Below, one piece after another: positions 8,227-17,598 of a stretch of DNA of 64,000 nt. This stretch comes from Paenibacillus antarcticus. GTDB taxonomy: Bacteria; Bacillota; Bacilli; Paenibacillales; Paenibacillaceae. Within the stretch, counting starts at the first letter, position 1. Every line of letters begins with the position of its first letter. The stretch covers positions 186,001 to 250,000 of the forward strand of contig NZ_LVJI01000016.1 in NCBI RefSeq assembly GCF_001637225.1, given 5' to 3'. The notes under the pieces are model-generated. The model was given only the letters and a program-made list of their open reading frames with translations. It was not told where the DNA came from and ran no database searches. Both the position numbers and the translations under genes were made by a program.

Positions 8227-10848
8227 TTGAGAAGATCCTTTGTTGATTCCCAGTTCCTTTGGAAGTGGCTCTTCTTCGCAGGCACTTTACTGCTTGCTTT
8301 TGGAAGCGCTTCGCGGCATCCGCAACTGATTTACGGCATCGAGTTTACCTTTACCAATATTCTTCTATTGATGTTGGTACGACTCTTCGGAATTCGAATT
8401 GTTCTACCGGTAGCCGTGCTGGTTTATGCTGCTGCCATATTCATCTATCATGAGCCTTCTTATATTGCTATATTTCTACTTGAAGTTTGCTGGATCGGGG
8501 TATGGCAGATTAGAAGACCAGGTTACCTATTGGGTCCAGATGCTCTATTCTGGTTATGTCTGGGTGCCCCAATTACGCTATTCGCTTGCTGGTTATCCGG
8601 ATCTCTATCGTTAATTGAATGTATTCTTCTATATTCAATTACAGCATCCAATGGTCTATTTAATACCTTGATCGCCGAAATACTTGTTAATTATGTGCCG
8701 TTTGGCCGCTGGTTTGGTCCTATCAAGAATAACAAGCCTCTTATGATTACCTTTCGCCGGGTTTTGTTCCATTTGTCTATTACGCTTATCGCCCTTCCAT
8801 TTCTTATGAATATGATCATTAACGGAAGGGATGCATTCGATGTATCCACTCGCACGACGCTTCAAACGGCTAGTAATACGGCGAATAGCATAAAGGGAGA
8901 ACTGGATCAATGGAAACAGGAGAACGTGTTGGGCGTTCAGTTGGAGGGGCTAATCCAGATTGGATATTTACAGGAAATGATCAAACGCAATACAACACAG
9001 AAGCTGTTCGATATCACCATTATGAATCAACATCATAAAGTTCTGGCTACGAACAGTAAGGATGTAGTTCTTGCTCCTGAGCAGAATCAATCTGCTATTC
9101 CTACTGTGGATAACTTCTTGATTGAGGTACCTGCTCAATCCATAGTTCTACTTCCAACCCAACATTGGCGTAATGCTCGTTATGTTCATACCGTCTCTTT
9201 GGAACGAATTCCATTGATTATTTCGGTTAGCGTTCCTGTCAAAGCATATCAGGAACAGATCTTCCGGGAATATATTTATCAATTAATGTACATGCTCGGC
9301 AATGTCACGATCGCAGCCCTGCTTGCATGGGTTATTAACTGGTGGCTAGGCCGAAGCCTGATGCAGCTCGCCAGATCGACGACTAATCTGCCAGCGAGAT
9401 TGAAGCAGATGGTCCCTCTGGAGTGGCCAAACAGTGGAATTCTGGAAATTGATTCACTCACTCATAATTTCAAGGATATGTCCCAGAATCTGCTTCATAT
9501 GTTTCAAGATGCCTTGCGGATGAACCAACGTCTTCAATCTTCCGAGAAAAAGCTACATCAGTTAGCATATTATGATAGCTTGACCACGTTGCCAAATCGG
9601 TTGCAGTTCCATCAAGTATTAAGCGGCTTACTCTCAGAAGATGGTGGCCATAACGAACGAATCGCTGTCATGTTTATGGATCTGAACCGCTTTAAACAAA
9701 TCAATGATACACTCGGACATGCAGTAGGAGATATTCTCCTGCAGAAAGTAGCAGAACGCTTTAAAATGATTGCAAATGAAAGTTGCAAAGTTTTCCGTTT
9801 GGGTGGTGATGAATTCGTGTTTGTCATGCGCTACGGGATAAATAATGCACCCGATGATTTCGCGAAACAGATCTGCAACTGTTTTGAAGCACCCTTTGAG
9901 CTGGATGATTCATCCGTCTACACAACGATCAGTATTGGTATCAGCTTATATCCTGAACATGGAACTTCTATGGGAGATATTCTAAAGAAGGCAGATATGG
10001 CGATGTATGTCGCCAAGGAACAAGGAGCGAGCAGTTATCATTTCTTTAGCCAAACGCTAGAAGACTCGCTCAATGAGAAGATGTACTTGGAGAATGGTCT
10101 GCGGAATGCGTTGCATGATGAAGAGTTCTTCCTAGTGTACCAACCACTAGTTAGTCCAGCATCGGGGAAAACGACCGGAATAGAGACATTAATTCGTTGG
10201 CGGCATCCGAAATCTGGAATTATTTCTCCTGATAAATTTATTCCGCTTGCTGAGACATCTGGCTTAATTGTAGACATTGACCTCTGGGTATTGCGAGAAG
10301 CGTGTAGGCAGGCAAAGGACTGGCAAGACCGAGGTTTTCCTAAGATCCCTATGTCTGTCAATCTGTCCGCCAAACAATTTTACCGGACGGGTCTGTTTGA
10401 GGATATTCGCACGATCCTAGAGGAAACAGGGCTGAACGCCCATTACCTTAACCTCGAAATCACGGAGAGTGTATTTATCAAGCATATGGATCCTGTCATT
10501 GATACATTGACTCAATTGCGAAACATGGGAATCCAAATCTCTATTGATGATTTCGGTACTGGCTATTCTTCACTAAGTCAATTACAGAGGCTACCGATTT
10601 CCGTAGTCAAACTTGACCGCACATTTATTCAAGACGTGGAGCAAAGCGAGATGAAATCATCCGTCGTCAAAGCAGTGATCGAGCTTGCCCATAGTATGGG
10701 TCTGAAAGTCGTGGCGGAAGGTATTGAGACTGAGCAAGAACGTAATTTTTTTACTCGCTTGGCATGTGATGAACTCCAGGGGTTCTATTTCAGTAAACCG
10801 TTAGAGGCAAGCCTTTTTGAACAATATTTAATTATCGAATACCGTTAG
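8227..10848 (+). CDS. Membrane GGDEF-EAL protein (c-di-GMP synthesis/turnover)
   Basis: 873 residues. About six hydrophobic helices in residues 1-190, an extracytoplasmic segment, another helix near 365-385 followed by a HAMP-like linker, then GGDEF and EAL domains. The active loop GGDEF (about 526-530) is intact, with DLNRFKQINDTLGHAVGD before it; no RxxD inhibitory site stands at the usual place. The EAL signature reads ETL (about 653), with the downstream metal/catalytic motifs VNLSAKQF, EITES, DDFGTGYSS, VKLDRTFI and VAEGIE all present, so either activity is possible. The start is TTG at 8227 with AAGGAG 10 bases upstream. A solute-binding lipoprotein follows after 24 bases, suggesting a sensory pair. 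Confidence 0.9.
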   Translation: MRRSFVDSQFLWKWLFFAGTLLLAFGSASRHPQLIYGIEFTFTNILLLMLVRLFGIRIVLPVAVLVYAAAIFIYHEPSYIAIFLLEVCWIGVWQIRRPGYLLGPDALFWLCLGAPITLFACWLSGSLSLIECILLYSITASNGLFNTLIAEILVNYVPFGRWFGPIKNNKPLMITFRRVLFHLSITLIALPFLMNMIINGRDAFDVSTRTTLQTASNTANSIKGELDQWKQENVLGVQLEGLIQIGYLQEMIKRNTTQKLFDITIMNQHHKVLATNSKDVVLAPEQNQSAIPTVDNFLIEVPAQSIVLLPTQHWRNARYVHTVSLERIPLIISVSVPVKAYQEQIFREYIYQLMYMLGNVTIAALLAWVINWWLGRSLMQLARSTTNLPARLKQMVPLEWPNSGILEIDSLTHNFKDMSQNLLHMFQDALRMNQRLQSSEKKLHQLAYYDSLTTLPNRLQFHQVLSGLLSEDGGHNERIAVMFMDLNRFKQINDTLGHAVGDILLQKVAERFKMIANESCKVFRLGGDEFVFVMRYGINNAPDDFAKQICNCFEAPFELDDSSVYTTISIGISLYPEHGTSMGDILKKADMAMYVAKEQGASSYHFFSQTLEDSLNEKMYLENGLRNALHDEEFFLVYQPLVSPASGKTTGIETLIRWRHPKSGIISPDKFIPLAETSGLIVDIDLWVLREACRQAKDWQDRGFPKIPMSVNLSAKQFYRTGLFEDIRTILEETGLNAHYLNLEITESVFIKHMDPVIDTLTQLRNMGIQISIDDFGTGYSSLSQLQRLPISVVKLDRTFIQDVEQSEMKSSVVKAVIELAHSMGLKVVAEGIETEQERNFFTRLACDELQGFYFSKPLEASLFEQYLIIEYR

Positions 10849-10872
10849 TAATTCAATGGAAGGAGCCCAATT

Positions 10873-12207
10873 ATGAGAAGAACAATATTTGTCATATTTA
10901 TATCGTTTGTTCTTTTCGCTGTAACATCGACAGGATGTAACTACCGCGAAGAAGTTCCTTCTGTGGAGCTTCCGGCTTTATCCTCTTCGGGTAACTTGTC
11001 TACAGATCCAGTGGAATTGGAAATATGGAGTTACTACAGTGGTTGGGAGCCAGCTATCAAATTTTTTGAGAAAAAGTACCCAAATGTATCCGTGAAAGTG
11101 AGAATATTCGAGTCTGATGCGTATGTATCTGCCTATCAACAAGCCATTATAGACGGTGTGACGCCTGACATTATGGTGAGTGACAGTGAGCAGTTCGGGC
11201 ATTTTACAGCAATTAATGGATTGGAGGACCTATTGGATTATGGTGCCGACAAATACCGTGCGAACTTCAGTGAACACTTGTGGACAAGCAACCTTTCTTA
11301 TAATGAAACAAAATTAATTGGTTTTCCAGTATCTACTTCGCCGATGATGACATATTATCGGGCGGATATTATGGAGCAGTATGGGTTCCCGACTGATCCC
11401 GAACAACTCGGAAAATTCATGGAACTACCTAAAAACTGGATGGAAATTGCGAAGGCCTTGAAGAAAGATGAAATATATATTACCCAATGGCCAACTGAGG
11501 TTGTTCAAATTTTCGATAGTACTCAAGGTTTATTTGATGCTCATTTTAATTTTTCACGTAATAATGACAACTTCCTTAATGCCATCAATATCGCAAAACA
11601 AGTCAATGATAATGCTTTCGCAGCCTCAATGGATGTATGGACACTTTCTGGGGCACAGGCAGTTAAAGATGGAAAGATTGCTATGTTGTACTTAGGGACT
11701 TGGGGGGCCGCACAAATTGAAGCATGGGCACCCGAATCAGCAGGCAAATGGAGAGAAACCCGTCTCCCCTTTAATCAATATGGTTGGGCGAATAGTACCA
11801 ATCTAATGATGCCTTCGGCCTCCAGAAATAAAGAATGGGCATGGAAGTTTATTGAATTTATTGTAACGGAGTGGAGTGAACAGGTAGAGGGGGTTAGCGT
11901 ACCTGCTTATATTCCAGCACGCAGTAATTCTAAGAAGTTAGCTAGAGAGAGCGATTTCTATGGTGGGCAGAAGCTGTATAGCTTACACGAAAGCTTGGTC
12001 CAAAAGATGAAAGAATTTAAATCAACTCCTATTGATGTGCAAGCGCGGAAAATCTGGAGAGATCAGATTAATATTGGCATCGAGCGTAACAAGGGTGCAG
12101 AAGTGATACTGAATCAAACGGAACATACCTTGTTCACAAATTTAAGTGAGGAAATTACCATTCTGAAAAATAATTATCCGGGGCTTCTGAAAGCAGTTGT
12201 TGATTAG
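10873..12207 (+). CDS. Orphan extracellular solute-binding lipoprotein (family 1, sugar type)
   Basis: 444 residues. Signal peptide with lipobox STGC (Cys22), then a periplasmic-binding-protein fold: LEIWSYYSGWEPAIKFFEKKYPNV at the start and LPKNWMEIAKALKK, GLFDAHF and MLYLGTWGAAQ further on fit the family-1 carbohydrate-binding group. An AAGGAG site precedes the ATG. No permease or ATPase gene is adjacent: the gene follows a membrane GGDEF-EAL gene by 24 bases and ends in a terminator. It may therefore present a ligand to that sensor rather than to a transporter; this role is inferred from position only. Confidence 0.85.
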   Translation: MRRTIFVIFISFVLFAVTSTGCNYREEVPSVELPALSSSGNLSTDPVELEIWSYYSGWEPAIKFFEKKYPNVSVKVRIFESDAYVSAYQQAIIDGVTPDIMVSDSEQFGHFTAINGLEDLLDYGADKYRANFSEHLWTSNLSYNETKLIGFPVSTSPMMTYYRADIMEQYGFPTDPEQLGKFMELPKNWMEIAKALKKDEIYITQWPTEVVQIFDSTQGLFDAHFNFSRNNDNFLNAINIAKQVNDNAFAASMDVWTLSGAQAVKDGKIAMLYLGTWGAAQIEAWAPESAGKWRETRLPFNQYGWANSTNLMMPSASRNKEWAWKFIEFIVTEWSEQVEGVSVPAYIPARSNSKKLARESDFYGGQKLYSLHESLVQKMKEFKSTPIDVQARKIWRDQINIGIERNKGAEVILNQTEHTLFTNLSEEITILKNNYPGLLKAVVD

Positions 12208-12213
12208 TAGATT

Positions 12214-12254
12214 AAAAGCAGCTGATCCTCTAACAGAGGAACGAGCTGCTTTTT
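12214..12254. terminator. Bidirectional terminator
   Basis: AAAAGCAGCT pairs with AGCTGCTTTT, with TCCTCT/AGAGGA extending the stem. It lies between converging genes and can serve both. Confidence 0.85.
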
Positions 12255-12264
12255 GGGTTATATA

Positions 12265-14340
12265 TTATTTTATTCCAAATGCTTCTTTCAGGAACCGTGA
12301 CGGTTCTGCAGTTTTGCCATGGTACTGAAGGGGTGAAGTAATATAGAGATGTTCCTTCGCCCGAGTTACAGCTACATACGCTAGACGTCGCTCTTCCTCA
12401 AGCGCTGCTTTAGCAAGGCTGGATTCAAGCTTCTGTGGATTGGTTACTTTCATTTCTTGAGTAACTTGATCCTTCAATGCGGTGCTGTGAGGGAGAATCC
12501 CTTCACTTGCTCCGATCCAATATACGTGTCGGAATTCCATTCCTTTGGCACGATGAATCGTTAATAGTTGTACAGCATCACCGGCATCTCCATCACGCAT
12601 AGCTTCCATTTGCTGATGACGAAGTGTTAATTCATCTGCATGAGCTATGAATTGCTCAACTGTACCAAACTGTGCAGCTGCGCTCTCAAGTTCATCCAGA
12701 CTATCAATCATGGTTTCTTTATATTGCGTATGAAGCAGGGGGTCCCCGGCTTCCAAATATTTATCATAAAAGAGTCTTCGCATTTCTTGAATGGCGTAGA
12801 TAGGTTTCAATGTCGTAAGCTTCTTAATCAATCGAATTCTTTCTTTGACGGCGTCTTGCTGGAATGGTTTAAGACGATCCCAACGCGTTAGATGAATAAG
12901 AGGATACTTCTTTGGTTGTCTCTTCTCTTGTTCATCTAGATAGCTCATACCATCTTCACGTGGGATATAAAGAGGCCCGAGCGTACTTTGAAAGGCCTCT
13001 TTACAACGCGGATTCAAAGATAGTCTGAGGTGGTCCATGACCGTCTTAATTAAGGTCTGATCATAGAATACGGTGTTATTCCCATATTGGACAAAGGGAA
13101 TTCCTCGAAGCAATAGCTGCTCTAACATGGCGCGGCTACTGCCGGCGGTACGATGAAGGATAGCGATGTCTGAGTATGAGACCTTCCCAAGTTGTACTTG
13201 TTCCTCTAAATGGCCTGCTACGAAAGCAGCCTCTTCCTCGGCATTGGCAGGAGAAGCATAGTGGGGCGGTAATCCAACAGATCCAGCGGCAACGAGTTGC
13301 TTCGGACGTCGGAACTCATTATGAGCAATAAGTGCGGTGCCTAAACCCAGAATACGACTATCACTTCGATAGTTGATCGGCAGGGCAATAATGGTGGCAT
13401 CAGGGTATACTTTATCGAAATCCAGAATAGATTCTTGACGTGCACCATTAAATGAGTAAATGGTCTGGTCATCATCTCCTACAACCATTAGATTACGGTG
13501 TCCCGCGGATAACTTCTGTACCATATCGTATTGGACGGAATTTGTATCTTGGAATTCATCCACCATCATATAAGCGAATCGTGATTGGAGCTTTGTTAAT
13601 TGCTGTGGGTCGTTTAATAACGCAGACGTATGTAACAGGATATCGTCGAAGTCCCATTGATTACGGCCCTGTTTCCATTCTTCATATGCGAGTAGAATAT
13701 TCTTAATCTTCTTTTCTTCTTCTGTGTTATCTGGAAGATCAGACGGCCACTCGCCACTCATTTTCCAAGAAGATAACGCGGCTAGGAGCGTCTCTGGTTG
13801 ATATGTTTCTCCTGCCTTTAGACGACGCAAAAGTATTTTCATTATCGTATGTCTGGTCGTAAAGTCGCTAAGAATTTGTTCGTGATGTCCAGACTGACGT
13901 AACAAGGCAAGCCCGAAGGAATGGAATGTTCGGGCTTGGACAGCTCGAACTGCACTAGCTTTAATACTAGGAATACGAGCAATTCGTTCTTTAATTTCAG
14001 ATGCTGCTTTACTTGTAAAAGTCACTAATAGAATTTGGGAAGCAGGAACTCCCCGTACAGCAATTAAATAACCAGTGCGTGCGGCTAAGACAGTAGTCTT
14101 CCCACAACCAGCTCCTGCAAGTGTGAGTAAAGGGCCCTGACCGTGGCGCACAGCTTGAATCTGTGGACCGTTTAGATGAATGCCTTCTTTCTCGAGGGCA
14201 CGGAAGTAGAACGAATCATCGATAGATGAGTGAACGAGTTCTTTGCTTGTCGTTGTTGGAGCAGACGCAGTCTGTGGTAATGGTGTGGATAAGGGCACAC
14301 CGGCCGGATGTGATTGAAATCTAGTGGTTGGTTGTTGCAA
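12265..14340 (-). CDS. UvrD/PcrA-like superfamily 1 DNA helicase
   Basis: 691 residues. SF1A motifs in order: LNGPQIQAV (Q motif), LAGAGCGKTTVL (Walker A), VDEFQDTN (Walker B), VVGDDDQTIYSFNGA (motif III), INYRSD (motif IV), LLTIHRAKGMEFRHVY (motif V), YVAVTRAKEHLYI (motif VI). It should unwind DNA 3'-5' in repair or replication-restart. The start is placed at a TTG at 14340 because AAAGGAAGG stands 6 bases upstream and a near-consensus promoter lies just behind. The frame stays open to an ATG at 14487 and would add a hydrophobic helix, but that ATG has no properly spaced ribosome site and the promoter lies inside the added part. It differs from PcrA in length and is probably an accessory helicase (YjcD-like). 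Confidence 0.85.
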   Translation of the reverse strand: MQQPTTRFQSHPAGVPLSTPLPQTASAPTTTSKELVHSSIDDSFYFRALEKEGIHLNGPQIQAVRHGQGPLLTLAGAGCGKTTVLAARTGYLIAVRGVPASQILLVTFTSKAASEIKERIARIPSIKASAVRAVQARTFHSFGLALLRQSGHHEQILSDFTTRHTIMKILLRRLKAGETYQPETLLAALSSWKMSGEWPSDLPDNTEEEKKIKNILLAYEEWKQGRNQWDFDDILLHTSALLNDPQQLTKLQSRFAYMMVDEFQDTNSVQYDMVQKLSAGHRNLMVVGDDDQTIYSFNGARQESILDFDKVYPDATIIALPINYRSDSRILGLGTALIAHNEFRRPKQLVAAGSVGLPPHYASPANAEEEAAFVAGHLEEQVQLGKVSYSDIAILHRTAGSSRAMLEQLLLRGIPFVQYGNNTVFYDQTLIKTVMDHLRLSLNPRCKEAFQSTLGPLYIPREDGMSYLDEQEKRQPKKYPLIHLTRWDRLKPFQQDAVKERIRLIKKLTTLKPIYAIQEMRRLFYDKYLEAGDPLLHTQYKETMIDSLDELESAAAQFGTVEQFIAHADELTLRHQQMEAMRDGDAGDAVQLLTIHRAKGMEFRHVYWIGASEGILPHSTALKDQVTQEMKVTNPQKLESSLAKAALEEERRLAYVAVTRAKEHLYITSPLQYHGKTAEPSRFLKEAFGIK

Positions 14341-14404
14341 TTTCGGCCTTCCTTTCGATAACTGTGAGAGATTTCCCTTTTCACAATCCCTATATAAATT
14401 TGGT

Positions 14405-14433
14405 ATGATAGAGTTAGCTATAATTCTCGTCAA
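14405..14433 (-). promoter_or_regulatory. Sigma-A promoter of the UvrD-like helicase gene
   Basis: On the minus strand TTGACG (14433-14428), a 17-base spacer, then TATCAT (14410-14405). It lies about 65 bases before the TTG start at 14340. Confidence 0.7.
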
Positions 14434-14599
14434 GAAAAGAACCAATATTAATATTATAACGCTAATGGCAAGGGTGAAGACAGGCATTCCTTTTTCTGAC
14501 AGTAATAAGCATAATCCCAGCTCTACATCATAGGGCTATTATAGGCAATAAACGATGAGAAAATGAATGTAATTTAACAGGTGAAGGAGAAATTTAATT

Positions 14600-15319
14600 A
14601 TGGATATTATGAAACGTATCAAGAATAGCGCTAATCGCGCAACGGGTAAGGCTCAGAGCATAGTAGAAGTGAACAAAATAAAAGGTCAGATTATTGAGAT
14701 TGAGGATAAGATGGATGTCCATTTCTTAAGCATGGGAAAAGTGTTCTATGAAGGCTATCAAGCTGAAGATATGAGAGTTGCGGAGACAGAGATGGTGAAG
14801 TTGTCGAGAGCTTGTGATAACCTGAGGGAAGAAATTGATGGCCTACGCGAACGTATTGCAGAGTTAAAGAATGAAAGATTATGTCAATGTGGTCATGTTG
14901 TGGCATTAGATGTTAACTTTTGCCCCCATTGTGGCACAAAATTGTCGGAAAATGAGTCGAAGCATCGGAAGGGAAATAGTACTTATACAGAGAAGAAATC
15001 AATACTACCTGAAGATCTGGAAATATTAGACCCTGGATACCCTGATCCTGTTGAACAAGAGGAACATGTGGAGAGTGTGGACAATGAGCCTCCGGATATT
15101 GAAAAAGAGCGCAGACAAGCTGAAGAGTTAGAGCGTGAGCGAGAGAGACAACTAGAGCTTGACCGCCGTATTCGTCATTGGAACAACGATAAGAATGACG
15201 AAATGGCTGTGGAGGACGAAGTAGTAGCAACAGAGGGAACATTCAATTGTCAGATCTGTGCAGTAGACTTACAATTAGGATCAAAGTGGTGCCCACGATG
15301 TGGTGCAGAACAGATTTAA
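14600..15319 (+). CDS. Coiled-coil protein with two zinc ribbons
   Basis: 239 residues. The N-terminal 90 residues are charged and helical (coiled-coil-like, KLSRACDNLREEIDGLRERI). A first zinc ribbon follows: CQCG...FCPHCG around residues 95-114. Then comes an acidic, Glu/Arg-rich linker and a second ribbon at the extreme C-terminus, CQIC...WCPRCG. No enzyme motif and no membrane helix. Zinc-ribbon proteins of this build are common in Paenibacillus but have no known role; a scaffold or nucleic-acid adaptor is possible. AAGGAG is 10 bases before the ATG at 14600; an ATG at 14609 is possible. It is divergent from the helicase and upstream of the TrmB-like regulator. Confidence 0.6.
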   Translation: MDIMKRIKNSANRATGKAQSIVEVNKIKGQIIEIEDKMDVHFLSMGKVFYEGYQAEDMRVAETEMVKLSRACDNLREEIDGLRERIAELKNERLCQCGHVVALDVNFCPHCGTKLSENESKHRKGNSTYTEKKSILPEDLEILDPGYPDPVEQEEHVESVDNEPPDIEKERRQAEELERERERQLELDRRIRHWNNDKNDEMAVEDEVVATEGTFNCQICAVDLQLGSKWCPRCGAEQI

Positions 15320-15399
15320 CTTTAGTTCAATCTATATCATAATCTAACAAATGGTTTCGTAAAATGGAACACGTTCATGCAGCATGGGAGGACAGGAGA

Positions 15400-16296
15400 A
15401 TGGAACAGTTGTTACATCATCTTCGAAATCTAGGATTTACGGAGATGGAAGCCAAAGTGATGGTTGAATTGGCTGGAAGGGGTCCTTCATCTGGGTATGA
15501 GGTGGCCAAAAGATTGGGTGTTTCTCGCTCTAATGTGTATACTACATTACAACGTCTATCCCAACAGGGCTTTCTACATAGTAGTCAGGGGGAACCTGTT
15601 CGGTACAGTATGCTTAAGACAGAAGAATTAACGCATATGATCTCAGGTCAAATGCGGGAATCGCTGTCATTTGTTGAGAGTCAAATGCCAAGGGATGTAA
15701 TGGACCAGCCTCCTTTTTATTCTGTTGAAGGAGATGAGAAGATACTAGAGGCACTGACTCATGAATTAGAGCGTGCAGAGCGCGAAATTGTCATTGATGT
15801 ATGTCATGAAGAAGCAACCCTTTTACGCAATGAATTAGAACGTGCTGAGAGCAGGGGTGTGAAGTTACTTTGGTCTACGGATGGTGGAGAAACTTCTTTA
15901 AGTCGCCATATGTTATGGCCGGGTTGGGATTCATCCTATAAGGAGCCATCAGAGAGCACGGGACGCAAATTCTCATTCGTTATTGATCGTACTTGGTGTA
16001 TGCTTGGCACGCGTGGAGAGAACTGTTCTTCTGTGGCTATGGTAACCCTTCATCCGGTCATGACGGAGTTACTGCTTAGCCATTTCACACAGGAGATGGT
16101 CTTATATGAAATGGAGAGTGACATGGGTAACGAACTAACAGATCGTTACGGCTCACATTATGAACAAATTTATAACAAGTATGTCGGGACGGATTCAATC
16201 ACGGCGAATAGCGACAATGACAAAGGTAATAATGACAATGACGATAATAGTGATAATGTAGTATTAGAACCTGAAGAAGCTGAGGACATTGATTAA
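15400..16296 (+). CDS. TrmB-family transcriptional regulator with acidic tail
   Basis: 298 residues. The N-terminal winged helix is clear: LRNLGFTEMEAKVMVELAG, GYEVAKRLGVSRSNVYTTLQRLSQQGFL, followed by a coiled-coil stretch and a C-terminal effector-like domain of the TrmB family (many bind sugars). The last 25 residues are a low-complexity Asp/Asn tail (NSDNDKGNNDNDDNSDN) ending in EEAEDID, which is unusual for the family. The ATG at 15400 is chosen because GGGAGG is 8 bases upstream; an in-frame ATG at 15364 has no site. A 95-codon gene follows after 33 bases. Targets are unknown; neither neighbour is a sugar transporter. Confidence 0.8.
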   Translation: MEQLLHHLRNLGFTEMEAKVMVELAGRGPSSGYEVAKRLGVSRSNVYTTLQRLSQQGFLHSSQGEPVRYSMLKTEELTHMISGQMRESLSFVESQMPRDVMDQPPFYSVEGDEKILEALTHELERAEREIVIDVCHEEATLLRNELERAESRGVKLLWSTDGGETSLSRHMLWPGWDSSYKEPSESTGRKFSFVIDRTWCMLGTRGENCSSVAMVTLHPVMTELLLSHFTQEMVLYEMESDMGNELTDRYGSHYEQIYNKYVGTDSITANSDNDKGNNDNDDNSDNVVLEPEEAEDID

Positions 16297-16329
16297 AAAA
16301 ATGACAACAAGGTCAAGGAGGAATATCAC

Positions 16330-16617
16330 ATGAAGGAATGTCTCGTTCATTTTCAAGTGAAACATAAAGAGGAATTAAAGCATCTACGGGGGTTAATCTT
16401 TCTTAATGAGAATCAACAACCGGGTAATGAACAACTAATTGAGATGTTTAAGGATATGGCTTATATAGTCGTACTTTCTGATCCCAATTCATTAGTGTTT
16501 AAGCCCGTTGACCCTTCAGCTGATTACGAGTCGATTAGAATTACTGAATTGGATATGGGTGAAGAAAAGTACACAGAAGATAGAGACCTCAAAACCATTC
16601 TCAGCAATTTCTTATAG
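16330..16617 (+). CDS. Small protein of unknown function (95 aa)
   Basis: Strong start: AAGGAGG then ATG at 16330. The protein is soluble and mixed-charge, with a central hydrophobic strand DMAYIVVLSDPNSLVF and an acidic C-terminal half. No family recognised. It follows the TrmB-like regulator by 33 bases without a terminator, so is likely in the same transcript; a small fold with alternating strands and helices seems likely, but this is not established. Confidence 0.6.
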   Translation: MKECLVHFQVKHKEELKHLRGLIFLNENQQPGNEQLIEMFKDMAYIVVLSDPNSLVFKPVDPSADYESIRITELDMGEEKYTEDRDLKTILSNFL

Positions 16618-16703
16618 AATTATTTAAATGAAGCAGTAAGCATTTTCCTCTTTATTTTGTACGGTGTTATGCGTTATACTTTCCAAGTTACATTTATATG
16701 ATT

Positions 16704-16768
16704 CTCGTATAGGTGCAGGGATAGGCCTGCATGTCTCTACCCGATCACCGAAATGATTGGACTACGGG
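16704..16768 (+). promoter_or_regulatory. Purine (guanine-type) riboswitch aptamer
   Basis: Three-way junction fits the purine riboswitch: P1 CTCGTA/TACGGG, P2 TGCAGG/CCTGCA with loop GATAGG, P3 CGATCA/TGATTG with loop CCGAAA, junction strands TGTCTCTACC and GACTACG. The Watson-Crick specificity base is C in GACTACG, as in guanine/hypoxanthine-binding members. Both loops are 6 bases rather than the usual 7, though the two G (L2) and two C (L3) that make the loop-loop pairs remain. It precedes xpt-pbuX, the classic target, and is followed by a terminator, so purine should switch transcription off. Confidence 0.88.
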
Positions 16769-16851
16769 TTAATAATATATTGTCTGCTCCATCATTGTGA
16801 TCAGTTTATTTGACTGTGAAGCACGGATTGGTGTGGTATATTTGTTAATCT

Positions 16852-16907
16852 AAGGCCCTTGATTCTCTGCTGAAAGCTAGCAGTGGCGAAGGGGCTTTTA
16901 TTTTTTT
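16852..16907 (+). terminator. Riboswitch-controlled terminator before xpt
   Basis: AAGGCCCTT and CTGCT pair with AGCAG and AAGGGGCTTTT (one bulged G), followed by a T-rich run ATTTTTTT. It lies between the aptamer and the xpt ribosome site, the expected place for a transcriptional OFF switch. Confidence 0.85.
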
Positions 16908-16953
16908 GTGTGTTGATATGAATATATAAAATTAATTTAAGGGGGATATTAGG

Positions 16954-17544
16954 ATGCAATTATTGAGAAACAAAGTCATAGCCGAAGGCATCGTCTTGAG
17001 TAATAAGGTATTAAAAGTGGATTCATTCTTGAATCACCAGATGGATCCGGTATTGATGAAAGAAGTGGGCAAGGAGTTCACACGCCGATTTAAAGATGAG
17101 GCCATTACTAGGGTTCTAACGATTGAGTCTTCTGGTATAGCGCCAGGGATTATGACGGCACTTGAGCTAGATGTACCGCTAATTTTTGCACGTAAACAGA
17201 AATCACTTACGCTCAAACACGACATTTATGTAGAGAAGGTATTCTCCTTTACGAAGCAAGAGACCAATGAAATTACAGTAGCTAAGAAATTCATAGATCC
17301 TAATGATCGTGTATTAATTATTGATGATTTCTTAGCGAATGGTGAAGCAGCATTTGGACTAGCCCGGATCGTTGAGCAGGCAGGTGCAAAGGTCGTAGGA
17401 ATCGGTATCGTTATAGAGAAATCATTCCAGCCTGGACGTCAGCTTCTATTAGATGCAGGATATCGTGTTGAATCACTTGTACGTGTTGCGGCACTAGAGA
17501 ATGAGACCGTGACTTTTGTGGAAGAAGATTCTAGCGAAGCTTAA
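16954..17544 (+). CDS. xpt: Xanthine phosphoribosyltransferase
   Basis: 196 residues, the normal length. The enzyme converts xanthine and PRPP to XMP in purine salvage. The PRPP-binding motif is [14 protein letters not shown] (residues 119-132), with IESSGIAPG for the pyrophosphate loop and the family ending with the SLVRV strand. The start ATG has GGGGGATATTAGG before it. It sits directly behind a purine riboswitch and 54 bases before the purine permease, as in Bacillus subtilis xpt-pbuX. Confidence 0.95.
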   Translation: MQLLRNKVIAEGIVLSNKVLKVDSFLNHQMDPVLMKEVGKEFTRRFKDEAITRVLTIESSGIAPGIMTALELDVPLIFARKQKSLTLKHDIYVEKVFSFTKQETNEITVAKKFIDPNDRVLIIDDFLANGEAAFGLARIVEQAGAKVVGIGIVIEKSFQPGRQLLLDAGYRVESLVRVAALENETVTFVEEDSSEA

Positions 17545-17598
17545 ACATATAGCAATCACATATTTGATTTATTATTGTCTAGGGGGAAGTACAGTCAG

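Noticed and set aside
10038..10373. 111-codon minus-strand frame inside the GGDEF-EAL gene
   Set aside because: Shadow of the EAL domain coding strand; no start signal and no recognisable protein pattern.
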